Below are positions 27,270 through 36,953 of a stretch of 64,000 nt of DNA, piece after piece. This stretch comes from Croceicoccus hydrothermalis. GTDB lineage: Bacteria > Pseudomonadota > Alphaproteobacteria > Sphingomonadales > Sphingomonadaceae. Under the pieces are notes generated by a model. That model saw nothing but the letters and a program-made list of their open reading frames with translations, was not told the DNA's origin and ran no database searches. The stretch's first letter is position 1; the number at the start of each line of letters is the position of its first letter. Both the position numbers and the translations under genes were made by a program. The stretch is taken from the NCBI RefSeq assembly GCF_022378335.1, contig NZ_JAIQCI010000007.1, positions 1 through 64,000 of the forward strand, read 5' to 3'.

Positions 27270-28030
27270 GGCGAGGACAGGGCCGGGAAGTCGAGCGGCA
27301 TTGTCAGAAGGGCGGTGCCTCTGGCCAATTGCGGAACGCGGGGTGGGGATGGAATGCCCGAGGCATGAAATCCCCCCCCGGTCCGGTATTCGAATTGTCG
27401 GCGGAGAGCATTCCTCTGGTCGTTGTCGATGTTTCGCGGAATGTCGGACCGAGGGATCGACCTGCGCGTTTAGTTGCGGCTCTGTTGGAATCAGTTTGTG
27501 CGCGTCTTTACGGCGGGCATTCGCTGCAAACGCGTTAGCAGGAGGCGGGATTCTCGCCTTTAACGGGCATCTCGGCGAAATGTACGCCCGCCCGGGTAAT
27601 GGGATGGTGTATTTGTGGAAAGGCGCTCTTTGTGAAATCAGAGAGTGATTTACATCCGACTAACAGGTCCGCCGTGCGGATATGCTTGATCGTCGTACGC
27701 GATGCACATCTGATGGTATCGAACCGAACTCGCTCAGCGCTGGCTCCTGGCTTCGGAAAAGTGTGTATTGCTCCGGGATGTTCGTAAGGCTCTGGTCCAC
27801 CCCAATGTCGAGGATCGAGCCGTTATCCTCGCCGCCGCGCGCGCCATCGCGGGTTGGGCAGGGCGCCCTGTTTATCGCCTCTGGTCTGGGCCAGGGTTTA
27901 ATAGCGGTCACCGCCGACCTGTTTCGACAAAAGCGGGAAACTCGCCTATTCCCGGTCCGCTTGTGACCCCTATGCTACCAGAGCCGGCATCCCTTAACCG
28001 GTCAACAAACTCGCCATTCGTCCGCGACGA
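27270..28030. other. Gene-free stretch of 760 bases
   Basis: Between the protease stop and the end of the convergent tetR gene I see only short, unconvincing readings on both strands, without domain-like motifs or Shine-Dalgarno sites. No clear terminator or RNA gene was found. Eroded sequence is possible. Confidence 0.5.
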
Positions 28031-28666
28031 TCATTCGCTGCGTATGGCAGGCCATGCGTTGAGCGCGGCCCACACGACCGCCCGAAGCGCATCACGGTCC
28101 GCTCCGTCCCGTGCCATGATGGACAGCCCTTGCATGACGGCGATGACGAGGTCGGCCAGCGCAGCCGCTCCGACATCTGACGGCAAAAGTGCGTCAGACT
28201 TGTCCCGTTCGATCCGCGCCTCCAGAATGTCGCGCAAGTCGCGGCGATAGGCCGCCACGGCCTCTCGCACATCGGCGGCCGCGTCGGAGCCGGTCGCCGT
28301 GGAACTGGCAAGCAGACAACCGCGCGGCGTATCGTCCCCCGTGAAAGCGACAGCAGCCCTTTCCAGTACGGTTCGCGCGGCTTCGCGAGAATTTGCCGCG
28401 GCATCGATGGCCGAAGCGACCGCATCCATATCGCCGACATAAAGCCGCACCGCCTCTAGAAAGAGCCGCCGCTTGTCGCCGAACGCGGTGTAGAGGCTTG
28501 GCGCCGTGATCCCCATGGCCCTGGTGAGATCGCCGACCGACGTTGTCTCATACCCATGCGCCCAGAAAGCGAGCATCGCCTTTTCGAGCGCCGCGTTGCG
28601 GTCGAACGACAGCGGGCGACCGGTCCTGCGGCGATCATTGCGGTCAGAATGCGGGATGAAATCCAT
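28031..28666 (-). CDS. TetR-family regulator (AcrR type)
   Basis: A 211-residue repressor. The HTH is at about residues 18-62 (GRPLSFDRNAALEKAMLAFW, then TTSVGDLTRAMGITAPSLYTAFG with DKRRLF), followed by a ligand domain. The ATG at 28666 precedes the conserved domain directly. It diverges from an aldo/keto reductase gene that is now broken. Two copies of GTTCGyTAyGAAA lie in the 81-base intergenic region, which suits repression of both genes by this protein. Such pairs often respond to reactive carbonyls or quinones; the ligand here is unknown. Confidence 0.87.
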   Translation of the reverse strand: MDFIPHSDRNDRRRTGRPLSFDRNAALEKAMLAFWAHGYETTSVGDLTRAMGITAPSLYTAFGDKRRLFLEAVRLYVGDMDAVASAIDAAANSREAARTVLERAAVAFTGDDTPRGCLLASSTATGSDAAADVREAVAAYRRDLRDILEARIERDKSDALLPSDVGAAALADLVIAVMQGLSIMARDGADRDALRAVVWAALNAWPAIRSE

Positions 28667-28669
28667 AGT

Positions 28670-28682
28670 GTTCGTTACGAAA
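28670..28682. promoter_or_regulatory. Candidate TetR operator, copy 1
   Basis: GTTCGTTACGAAA contains the perfect palindrome TTCGTTACGAA (28671-28681), four bases upstream of the tetR ATG at 28666. The same 13-base pattern recurs at 28727-28739. Confidence 0.55.
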
Positions 28683-28726
28683 TTCTTTGGCACGCGTCCA
28701 AAACCTGCGAATACGCTTTTCATAAC

Positions 28727-28739
28727 GTTCGCTATGAAA
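28727..28739. promoter_or_regulatory. Candidate TetR operator, copy 2
   Basis: GTTCGCTATGAAA matches the first site at 11 of 13 bases. The stretch around it also has 7-base arms, TTTCATA (28718-28724) and TATGAAA (28733-28739). It ends eight bases before the reductase ATG, where a bound repressor would block transcription or initiation. Confidence 0.55.
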
Positions 28740-28747
28740 GACTTCCC

Positions 28748-29829
28748 ATGTCTCTTACAGATTTTCGCACCCTTGGCCGTTCGGGCCTTGTCGTGAGCCC
28801 GCTTGCGCTGGGCACCATGACTTCTGGCTCGGCGACTGGGGTGCGGACGAGGATCGCGCACGCGCAATCTTTCACGCCTACCGCGAGGGCGGGGGCAATT
28901 TGATCGATACCGCCGACATTTATTCGGGCGGCGAGAGCGAGCGAATGGTCGGCAAATTCATGGCCGACACCGGATCGCGCGACGAAATCGTGCTGGCGAC
29001 CAAGTTCGGTTTCAACCCCTCGGCGAGTCCGCTTGCCGCATCGCAAGGCAGCGGCGGCAACCCCAACGCTGGCGGCGCGGGCGCGAAAAACATTAATTGT
29101 GCGTCCGACGGATCGCTCAGGCGGCTCGGCACCGATTACATCGACCTTTACTGGATGCACATCTGGGACGGGGTGACCCTGGTCGGCGAAATCGTGCAAA
29201 CCCTTGGCGATCTCGTGTGAGCGGGCAAAAATCCGTTACTATGGCTTTTCCGACATGCCGGCCTGGGGCGGCGCCAAGGCGGCCACCATCGCTGCGGAAC
29301 GCGGCGTTCCCGGCCCCATCGCTATGCAACTCGAAGATGCGCTGGTCGCTCGCGGCGTCGAGGCCAACATTTCCCCGCAGCCCGCGACGGCGGCATGGGC
29401 GTGATGCCGTGGAGCCCGCTGGCAGGCGGGTTCCTGACCGGCAAATACAGGCGCGACGATACGTCCGACACCGGCCGGCTCAGCGGCCCCAACCCGTTCG
29501 GCGACAGCAAGTTTACCGACCGCAACTGGACCATATTACAGGCGGCGGAGAGTGTAGCGCAGGAACTCGGTCATACCGTGGCGCAGATTGCCCTTGCATG
29601 GACATTGGCGAGGCCGGGCGTCGCCTCGACACTTATCGGCGCCAGCAAGATCAGCCAGCTCAAGAGCAACCTGACCGCGACCGACATCGTCTTGAGCGCC
29701 GAACACATGGCCCGGCTCGACGAGGCCAGCGCGCCCACGCCGGGCTTCAGCGACATGTTGACGTCGCGCGATATCCGCAAGATGGTCCATGGCGGCCATG
29801 CGGTGAGCGGGTGGGACGAGCAGCAGTGA
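28748..29829 (+). pseudogene. Aldo/keto reductase, multiply disrupted
   Basis: An NADPH-dependent aldo/keto reductase of about 360 codons (start TDFRTLGRSGLVVSPLALGT, then NLIDTADIYSGGESE, GTDYIDLYWMH, MGVMPWSPLAGGFLTGKY, WTLARPGVASTLIGA). Four lesions are visible: a one-base loss near 28831, a TGA at 29218-29220 where an arginine codon is expected, an extra A in the A5 run at 29227-29231, and a one-base loss near 29365. The segment around 29090-29110 also reads NINCASDGSL where the family has a different conserved stretch. Several independent lesions suggest real decay. It lies divergent from the TetR gene that probably controlled it. Confidence 0.87.
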
Positions 29830-29940
29830 CTGCGCAATGATCGCCTGACCGAAGGGCGGCAGATGTTCGGTTCTCCGTAAATCGGACAGTCGGCAGGCGG
29901 CCCGATCGCGGTATTCCAGAATCGCCGCGAAACTTGAAGC

Positions 29941-30687
29941 TCATCCCTTTTCGCACGCCATCAAATCCGCCTCGATGACGTCGAACAGGCGTTGGCGCGC
30001 TTGCAGATTGTGCCAACCATGGTCGGTATTGCGATAGGTCGTCAGACGCGCCTGTGGCCAGATGTCGCGGTAACGCCGGGAACAGGCCAGCGCCACGATC
30101 TCATCCTGCTCCCCATGGTGCAGAAAAGCCGGACCGCGATAGCGCTCGATCCCTGCATAAGGATCGAAATCTCGCATTCCCTCCACGAATGCAGGACCGA
30201 GCGCCTGACCTCCCAGATCGAAAGGCTCGTCGGTGGTGATACGATCGAACGGCTCGCCCATTATCATGCCGTTTGCGATTTCATCCACGCTCGAGGCGGC
30301 GGGGGCGAGCAGGGAAAGGCTCAGAAACCGAGCAGGCTCACGGCTCGCAAGCTGCGCCAGTTCCATCGCACCGAGCGAATGGCCTATGCAGTGCGCGGGC
30401 CTGTCGAGATGGTCGAGCATGACGGCGAGCTGTTCGATCTCGTCCGGCACGTTCACATCGAGGAAGCGACCATCGCTTTCGCCATGCCCCGCCCGGTCGA
30501 AACTGATGACGGAAAAGCCCGCGCGCACCAGCCGGCGCGCAAGGTCCACGAACATTCGACCGGAGCCGGTGCGCGTATCCGAAAATCCGTGTACCAGCAG
30601 GACCGATCCCCTGTCGCCGCCAATGAAACGGGCGCCACGCAATGTGCAGTTGCCATACACTATTTCGATGGGCCTGATATTGCTCAT
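29941..30687 (-). CDS. Alpha/beta hydrolase
   Basis: A 248-residue esterase-like hydrolase. Fold marks: LLVHGFSDT for the oxyanion region, SFDRAGHGESDGRF, the nucleophile elbow GHSLGA, and the catalytic histidine in NTDHGWHN near the C-terminus; an aspartate in HHGEQDEIV is the likely third residue. No signal peptide, so cytoplasmic. The ATG at 30687 has AAGGGCG upstream; a longer start at 30723 is less likely. It stands alone, convergent with the decayed reductase. Feruloyl-esterase-like or carboxylesterase activity is possible; the substrate cannot be told. Confidence 0.85.
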   Translation of the reverse strand: MSNIRPIEIVYGNCTLRGARFIGGDRGSVLLVHGFSDTRTGSGRMFVDLARRLVRAGFSVISFDRAGHGESDGRFLDVNVPDEIEQLAVMLDHLDRPAHCIGHSLGAMELAQLASREPARFLSLSLLAPAASSVDEIANGMIMGEPFDRITTDEPFDLGGQALGPAFVEGMRDFDPYAGIERYRGPAFLHHGEQDEIVALACSRRYRDIWPQARLTTYRNTDHGWHNLQARQRLFDVIEADLMACEKG

Positions 30688-31440
30688 TTTTTTGCGCCCT
30701 TTATGCAAAAATGGCAACCGCATCCTCGTCGGTTCGATGCGAAGACAGCCGCCGCCATATATTGAATGAAATTGAATGGTTCACGAGACGGGCATGGGTT
30801 GCCCGTCATTTTATTGAGCATTGCAAACGGGGCAAGCCGTGTGTCGTGGTCATGGCCGTTCGAGACGTTCCACAAAGTCGTTCGTCGCTTGATCACAGCA
30901 GAAGGCGGGATCGCGAGCGTACTTCATTACCTTCACTGTAAGGATGCCGACGACATAGCAGGTCATTTTTGCCCTGAAAGACGAACCCGCCAAATTCCAG
31001 GAATGTCGTCCAAACGCAGTGACCCCTGCAGGCTTCCGATACTGCGGCAATGCTGAAATAATCTCTTTACGGCGCACGATGACGCTGATGCAAAGTGGTC
31101 GGGCCAATCGCAAAATGCATGCTATGAAATGCTATGATTAAAGCCTGGCGCGCGCGTTCGTTATCGGGGCGTGCAACCGACAAAATCACTTCGGCTCCCA
31201 GAATAGCGCCGAAGCATCGGCAGACTTTTAGGGGGCGGAGTTCGAACATTTGCCCTGCTTTCACCGGCGAAAGCTCCCAAAACACATAGGCAAACGATGG
31301 GATGTAATCGCGCGTTTACCCCAGCGATTTCGATCGACCGATACACGAACGAAGCTCTCGTATGTGCGCAAGTTGACGCCCGAAAGCTGGTGCAGCAGCA
31401 GTTTTTCGGATCGTTCGGCCTGGTCGCCCATTAAGACGAT
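30688..31440. other. Gene-free stretch of 753 bases between divergent genes
   Basis: This region must hold promoters for the hydrolase and the methyltransferase-esterase operon. No reading of either strand shows a recognisable domain, and no tRNA or terminator was seen. A repeated GCTATGA (about 31119-31137) is the only local pattern noted. Confidence 0.5.
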
Positions 31441-33420
31441 ATGACGGACGACGCGCATTACAGCGCCGATCGTGCCGCGATGGTCACGCGGCAGATCGAG
31501 GCGAGGGGGATCGACGATCCCGCTATTCTCAAGGCGTTTCGCGCGGTTCCCCGCGAACGCTTCGTTAGTGATGACCTCAAGCAATCTGCCTATAACGACG
31601 AGCCTCTGCCGATTGGGGAGGACCAGACGATCAGTCAGCCCTATATCGTGGCATGCGTGATCGAAGCGGCCGGGTTGTCGCCGGGTGCGACAGTGCTCGA
31701 AGTCGGTGCCGGCAGCGGATACGCCGTCGCTGTGATGTCACGGATTGCCCGACAGGTCTATGGTATCGAGCGGCACGAGCCTCTCGCCAACGATGCGAAG
31801 GACCGGATCGATACGCTGGGCTACGGGAATTGCACGATAGTGCTCGGCGACGGGCAGGACGGGCTTCCCGAGCATGCGCCGTTCGATGCGATAATCGTGT
31901 CTGCGCGAACCGGGGATGTTCCCCCGGCGCTCAAACGACAGCTCGCGATTGGCGGGAAGCTTGTCATCCCTATCGGCGACGAAGATATGCAGCAATTGCG
32001 CTGTATCGAGAGGACCGGGCCCGAGGATTGGAAAAGCCACGATATTACCCCGGTGCGCTTCGTTCCCCTCCTTCCCGGCGTCATGGCGCAGGACGGCTCG
32101 CCCGCGGCGACCGAGCATCGCGCCACATCGAAACGGACCCTGTCGGAGATGGTTGCCGAGGCTGCGATACGCCTGCCTCCTATAGAGGACGAGACATTTG
32201 CGCGCGCCTTCGATCGCTTTGCCGACAAGCGGATCGTCATGCTGGGCGAAAGCAGTCACGGCACGCATGAATTCTACGCGGCGCGGGCGGCGATCACGAA
32301 GCGGCTGGTCGAACACCACGGCTTCACAATCGTCGCGGTCGAAGGTGACTGGCCCGATGCGGCCGTCTACGACCGCTATATCCGCGGAAAGGAAGCGGAC
32401 AGGGATGCCGCGCCGCCGTTTCGACGCTTTCCGACATGGATGTGGCGCAACACTGTCCTGCCCGGCTTCCTGACCGATCTTCGCGAATATAACGCGGTGC
32501 GCAGCGAGCATGAACAGGCCGGTTTCTACGGGCTCGATATCTATAATATGTCCGGATCGATCGATGCGATCCTTGCCTATCTCGACGAACACGATTCCAA
32601 AGCCGCCGCGATGGCGCGCGAACGGTATGGTTGCCTGACCCCGTGGCAGTCCGACCCGGCGGCATACGGGCACGTCGCCATGCAGGAGGGGTTCGCCGAA
32701 TGCGAGGATGCGGTGGTCGCCCAATGCCGCGCATTGCTGAAAACCGCGATCGAGCATGACCGCGGCTCGTTTTCTGCTGCGATGAACGCGCGGCTCGTCG
32801 CGTCGGCAGAGCGTTATTACAGGGTCATGTACCACGGCGGCGCCGAAAGCTGGAACCTGCGCGACGGCCATATGACCGATACGCTCGCGCATCTTCTCGA
32901 CAGGGGCGGACCGGATGCGAAGGCGGTTGTCTGGGCGCATAACAGCCATATCGGCGATGCCCGCGCTACGGATATGGGCGCGGTTCGCGGCGAACATAAT
33001 CTCGGCCAGCTCGCGCGCGAGCGTTGGGGCGAGGATGCGGTGGCTCTCATCGGCTTTGGTACGCATGGCGGCACGGTCAGCGCGGCCGACGAATGGGGCG
33101 GCGATCGCAAGGTCAAGCGCATCAACCCCTCGCGCCGAGACAGCTACGAACGGGTGTGCCACGATAGTGGCGCCCTGCGGTTCCTGCTCGACCTGTCGGG
33201 GGATGCGCGACTGCGCGACCGTTTGTCGGAGCCGCGGCTGGAACGGTTCATCGGGGTCATTTACCGGCCGGAAACCGAACGCTGGAGCCATTATAGCGAA
33301 GCGATACTGCCGCGCCAGTTCGATGCGTGGTGCTGGTTCGACGAAACCCGCGCGCTTCAGCCGCTTAAAGAACACGAGCCGTACCGCACGACGGCGGAGA
33401 CCTTTCCGTTCGGCGTTTGA
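31441..33420 (+). CDS. Fusion of protein-L-isoaspartate methyltransferase and erythromycin esterase-like domain
   Basis: A 659-residue two-domain protein. Residues 1-215 match PCMT, which repairs isoaspartyl residues with S-adenosylmethionine: RFVSDDLKQSAY, IGEDQTISQPYIVA, and the SAM loop VLEVGAGSGY at 85-94. Residues 235-650 match the erythromycin-esterase fold: MLGESSHGTHEFYAAR at 267-282, VAVEGDWPDA, FPTWMWRNT and VVWAHNSHIGDARATDMG. The linker is short and there is one frame without error. A downstream gene begins 21 bases on. Esterase-fold proteins outside resistance genes have unknown substrates, so antibiotic resistance should not be assumed. Confidence 0.92.
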   Translation: MTDDAHYSADRAAMVTRQIEARGIDDPAILKAFRAVPRERFVSDDLKQSAYNDEPLPIGEDQTISQPYIVACVIEAAGLSPGATVLEVGAGSGYAVAVMSRIARQVYGIERHEPLANDAKDRIDTLGYGNCTIVLGDGQDGLPEHAPFDAIIVSARTGDVPPALKRQLAIGGKLVIPIGDEDMQQLRCIERTGPEDWKSHDITPVRFVPLLPGVMAQDGSPAATEHRATSKRTLSEMVAEAAIRLPPIEDETFARAFDRFADKRIVMLGESSHGTHEFYAARAAITKRLVEHHGFTIVAVEGDWPDAAVYDRYIRGKEADRDAAPPFRRFPTWMWRNTVLPGFLTDLREYNAVRSEHEQAGFYGLDIYNMSGSIDAILAYLDEHDSKAAAMARERYGCLTPWQSDPAAYGHVAMQEGFAECEDAVVAQCRALLKTAIEHDRGSFSAAMNARLVASAERYYRVMYHGGAESWNLRDGHMTDTLAHLLDRGGPDAKAVVWAHNSHIGDARATDMGAVRGEHNLGQLARERWGEDAVALIGFGTHGGTVSAADEWGGDRKVKRINPSRRDSYERVCHDSGALRFLLDLSGDARLRDRLSEPRLERFIGVIYRPETERWSHYSEAILPRQFDAWCWFDETRALQPLKEHEPYRTTAETFPFGV

Positions 33421-33441
33421 TCAATACGGGGAAAGCATCCA

Positions 33442-35922
33442 TTGCCAGATAGCCAAACCGATCCGAAACCGCTTGTCGTCGTAACCGGCGCCACCGGTAA
33501 CATCGGCAGTTCGCTCTGCGATGCGCTCGAAAACGATTATCGCATCGTCGGGCTCGACCACCATGACGAAGATGGCGAGCGGGACATTATCGCCTTCGAC
33601 ATCAGCGATGCGAAGTCCGTCGACAAGGCGATCCGTCATATCGTCGAGAAGCACGGCCGCAATATCGCTGCGGTAGTCCACCTCGTCGCCTTCTTCGATT
33701 TCAGCGGCGAACCCAATCCCCTTTACGAGAAGGTCAACGAGCAGGGGACGCGCAACCTGTTGAACGCCCTGGCACAGGCGGATGTCGAACGCTTCGTCTA
33801 TGCCAGCACCATGCTGGTCCACGAACCGACCGATCCGGGCGGGCGGATCGATGAGGACAGTCCGTTCGATCCACGCTGGGCGTATCCGGAATCGAAGAAA
33901 AAGGTGGAGGACATCATCCGTGCGGAAGCGATGATGCCGTATGCCATCCTGCGCCTTGCCGGTGTGTATGACGACGAACGCGCGGTACCCACCCTGTCAC
34001 AGCAGATCGCCCGCATCTACGAGCGCAGCTTCCAATCGCATCTCTATTCCGGGCCGCTGAATGCAGGCCAGGCGATGCTCAACCGCGAAGACATGGTGGT
34101 TGCCATGCGCCGCACGATCGAAGAACGCGCGACGCTCCCGCAGGATGCGGCGATCCTGATCGGGGAGCCTTATGCCCTTGGCTATGACGATCTGCAGGAC
34201 CGGATCGGCACGTTGATCCACGGCGAGAAGAACTGGGCAACGATCAAGGTGCCCGCGCCGCTGGCGAAAGCGGGCGCCTGGGCGCAGGACAAGGCCGAAC
34301 CGATCGTGCCCGACGCGATCGACCATGGCGAAAAGCCGTTCATCCAACCTTTCATGATCGATATGGCCGACGATCATTACGCGCTCGACATCAAACGCGC
34401 CGAAGACTGGTTGGCCTGGCGGCCGGCGCACCGGCTTCAGGACGAATTGCCGGCGATGATCGCCAATCTCAAACGCGATCCGTTGGCCTGGTACGAACGC
34501 AACGGGATCACTCCCACCGACTGGTTGAAGGATGCCGGCGACGCCTGTTCCGGCAACGCCGAAACCCTGCGCCGGGAGGTGGAAGCGCGGCGTATCGACC
34601 TGCACCGCCAATTCCGGTGGCCGCACCTTGTCAACATGCTGCTGGCGGTCTGGCTGATGACACAGCCGCCGCTTATCGGGATCGACAATACGCTCTATGC
34701 ATGGAGCGAAATTGTACTGGGTGCGGGATTGTTCGTCACCGCGGGCCTCTCGCTCAGCTGGCGATTGGGGTGGGCACGCTGGCTTTCGGCGGGCATCGGC
34801 GTTGTGGTCATGGGGCTTCCGATCGTTTTCGTGACGCCGAACGCCGCTGCCTATCTTTCCGATACGCTGGTGGGTGCGTTCATCATGGGGCTGGCCATCG
34901 CCGCGCCGCCCGAAATCGGCCCAACGGTCGTCGCGCGGGTTGCGCGGCCCGAGGTGCCGCCCGGCTGGTCGTTCAATCCATCGGCATGGACGCAGCGTGT
35001 GCCGATCATCGCGCTCGCCTTGGTCGGCGTGCTGTTCTCGCGCTATCTCGCGGCTTATCAGATGGGGCAGGTGGACGGTGTGTGGGAGCCGTTTTTCAAC
35101 GGTTCCGCCACCGATCCGCAGAACGGGACCGAAGAAATCGTCACATCTTCGGTCAGTGAGGCGTTTCCCGTGCCCGATGCCGCATTGGGTGCCTACACCT
35201 ACATGCTGGAGATCGTCACCGGCGTCATCGGCAGCCGCGCCCGGTGGCGGACCATGCCATGGCTGGTCCTGCTGTTCGGGTTGATGATCGTACCCTTGGG
35301 CATTGTCTCGATCGGGTTCATCATAATTCAGCCGATCATGATCGGCACGTGGAGTACGCTGGCCCTGATCGGCGGGGCGGCGATGTTGATCCAGATACCG
35401 TATTCGGTCGACGAACTGGCCGCCAGCCTGTCGTTTCTCAAGCGCCGACGCAAGGTCGGTTGCAGTGTGCTGCGCGTGCTGTTCTTCGGCGATACGGATG
35501 AGGGCCGCGGCATGACCGAACCGCGCGATGAATTCGCCCGCGGTCCCGGCGCGATATTAAGGGATATGTGGACGGGTGGGGTCAATTTGCCGTGGACCTG
35601 CTGGCTGGCGGGGTTGATCGGCGCCTCGTTCATGTTCACGCGCCTCACGCTGGGCGCAGAGGGGATCCTGGCCGATGTCGATCATCTGATGGGCGCGCTG
35701 GTTCTTACCGTACTGGCGGTGGCGGCGGCCGAGGTCATGCGCATCACGCGCTATTTTCTCGTTCCGCTTGGCCTTGGAATTGCGCTCGCGCCGTTCCTGT
35801 TCGGCGGCGATACGCTGCATAACGCGGTAAGTGTGATCGGCGGGCTGGCGGTCGCGGCTCTGGCTTTCCCGCGCGGGCGGATCACGCAGGACTACGGCTT
35901 GCTTTCGAAGATCATCCGATAA
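33442..35922 (+). CDS. NAD-epimerase domain fused to SPW/VKOR-like membrane domains
   Basis: An 826-residue fusion. Residues 10-330 are an NAD(P)-binding epimerase-like Rossmann domain (VVTGATGNIGS at 13-23, FVYASTMLVH, then YPESKKKVED with the YxxxK pattern). From about 393 to the end there are about a dozen membrane helices: an SPW-repeat-like block (393-500), a block resembling vitamin K epoxide reductase (about 515-690), and a final SPW-like block. Where VKOR enzymes have CxxC, this protein reads GTWSTLAL near 633-640, so it lacks the redox pair. The start is TTG at 33442 with GGGGAAAG upstream. It is the middle gene of a three-gene operon. Function unknown. Confidence 0.78.
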   Translation: MPDSQTDPKPLVVVTGATGNIGSSLCDALENDYRIVGLDHHDEDGERDIIAFDISDAKSVDKAIRHIVEKHGRNIAAVVHLVAFFDFSGEPNPLYEKVNEQGTRNLLNALAQADVERFVYASTMLVHEPTDPGGRIDEDSPFDPRWAYPESKKKVEDIIRAEAMMPYAILRLAGVYDDERAVPTLSQQIARIYERSFQSHLYSGPLNAGQAMLNREDMVVAMRRTIEERATLPQDAAILIGEPYALGYDDLQDRIGTLIHGEKNWATIKVPAPLAKAGAWAQDKAEPIVPDAIDHGEKPFIQPFMIDMADDHYALDIKRAEDWLAWRPAHRLQDELPAMIANLKRDPLAWYERNGITPTDWLKDAGDACSGNAETLRREVEARRIDLHRQFRWPHLVNMLLAVWLMTQPPLIGIDNTLYAWSEIVLGAGLFVTAGLSLSWRLGWARWLSAGIGVVVMGLPIVFVTPNAAAYLSDTLVGAFIMGLAIAAPPEIGPTVVARVARPEVPPGWSFNPSAWTQRVPIIALALVGVLFSRYLAAYQMGQVDGVWEPFFNGSATDPQNGTEEIVTSSVSEAFPVPDAALGAYTYMLEIVTGVIGSRARWRTMPWLVLLFGLMIVPLGIVSIGFIIIQPIMIGTWSTLALIGGAAMLIQIPYSVDELAASLSFLKRRRKVGCSVLRVLFFGDTDEGRGMTEPRDEFARGPGAILRDMWTGGVNLPWTCWLAGLIGASFMFTRLTLGAEGILADVDHLMGALVLTVLAVAAAEVMRITRYFLVPLGLGIALAPFLFGGDTLHNAVSVIGGLAVAALAFPRGRITQDYGLLSKIIR

Positions 35923-35926
35923 AGCG

Positions 35927-36667
35927 ATGGAAGGGTCCGGTCTCCTTGCTGTTCTTGCGCTCGCCCTCTTGCCGTCGATCGGCAATCTTCTGGGCGTCGG
36001 GCTGGCCGAATGGCGCAAGCCGCCGGAATGGCTCGTCGGCGGGGCCCTTCACGCAGCGGCGGGCATCGCCACCGCCGTCGCCGCGATCGAGCTTATCCCC
36101 CGCGCGCAGGACCGGATCGACACCTGGATACTGGCCGGCGCCATTCTTATGGGCGCGGTGGGCTCGGCCTGCATCGCGAAGGGAACGCGCAGCATTCGGC
36201 GGCGCATGAGCAATACCGCCGGGCGCGCAACGACATGGGGAGCCTATGCCGCGGTAGGGGTGGATCTGGTGACCGACGGATTGATGACCGGCGGCGGCGG
36301 CGCGGTGGCGGCGGAACTCGGTCTGCTCCTCGCGCTGTCGCAAGTCATCGGCAATTTGCCGGGCGGTTTCGCCATTGCCGCCAATTTCCGCTCCGCCAAC
36401 ATCGGCCGGGCGCGGCGTTGGAAGGCTCTGGCCATCTATCCATTCCTTCCGGTGCTCGGCGCGTTTGTCGGTTACATGGTGCTCGCCGATGCGGGGCCGG
36501 TCCTTACCGGATTCGTGCTGGCGGCATTCGCGGGGCTTTTGCTGACCGCGACGATCGAGGACATCGTGCCCGAGGCCGATCAACCCCATGCCAGGCGCCG
36601 GATTTCCAGCACCGCCTTCGCAATGGGTTTCGGAGCGCTGCTCCTTTCATCGGCCTATCTGGCGTAA
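35927..36667 (+). CDS. ZIP-family metal transporter
   Basis: A 246-residue inner-membrane protein with about eight helices. The ZIP signature shows in GVGLAEWRKPPEW, HAAAGIATAVAAIELIPRA with the helix-4-like His and Glu, and LSQVIGNLPGGFAIAANF in the fifth-helix region. ZIP proteins carry zinc or other divalent metals into the cytoplasm. It begins four bases after the fusion gene, so it is co-transcribed with that gene and the methyltransferase-esterase. The metal and direction are assumed from the family. Confidence 0.8.
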   Translation: MEGSGLLAVLALALLPSIGNLLGVGLAEWRKPPEWLVGGALHAAAGIATAVAAIELIPRAQDRIDTWILAGAILMGAVGSACIAKGTRSIRRRMSNTAGRATTWGAYAAVGVDLVTDGLMTGGGGAVAAELGLLLALSQVIGNLPGGFAIAANFRSANIGRARRWKALAIYPFLPVLGAFVGYMVLADAGPVLTGFVLAAFAGLLLTATIEDIVPEADQPHARRRISSTAFAMGFGALLLSSAYLA

Positions 36668-36953
36668 CCTCGCGCCTTCCGGCCGACGATGGCCGTCAGG
36701 CGAACGCACCTTCTGGACATTTCACGGTGTGGGGAAGGAAGGGCGCCGTTTCGCGCGACAAGCTTCGTCGGTTGCAAAACGCCCGGTTCGCGGCGCCATT
36801 CGCGGAAACTCAAAGGCCCCGATGTCCGCGCCAAACAGATCTCAACTGCAATTAAATTTGCGGATGACACCGAACTGCCTTGAAACCGTCAACGGAGTTT
36901 CACAAACGGCCATCACATAGCCTCCCAGTCTCCAAGGATCGGGCAAAATCAAC

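Noticed and set aside
31441-33420. Calling the esterase-fold part a macrolide resistance gene
   Set aside because: The fold is shared by many chromosomal proteins of unknown substrate; fusion to PCMT and absence of mobile context give no support for resistance.
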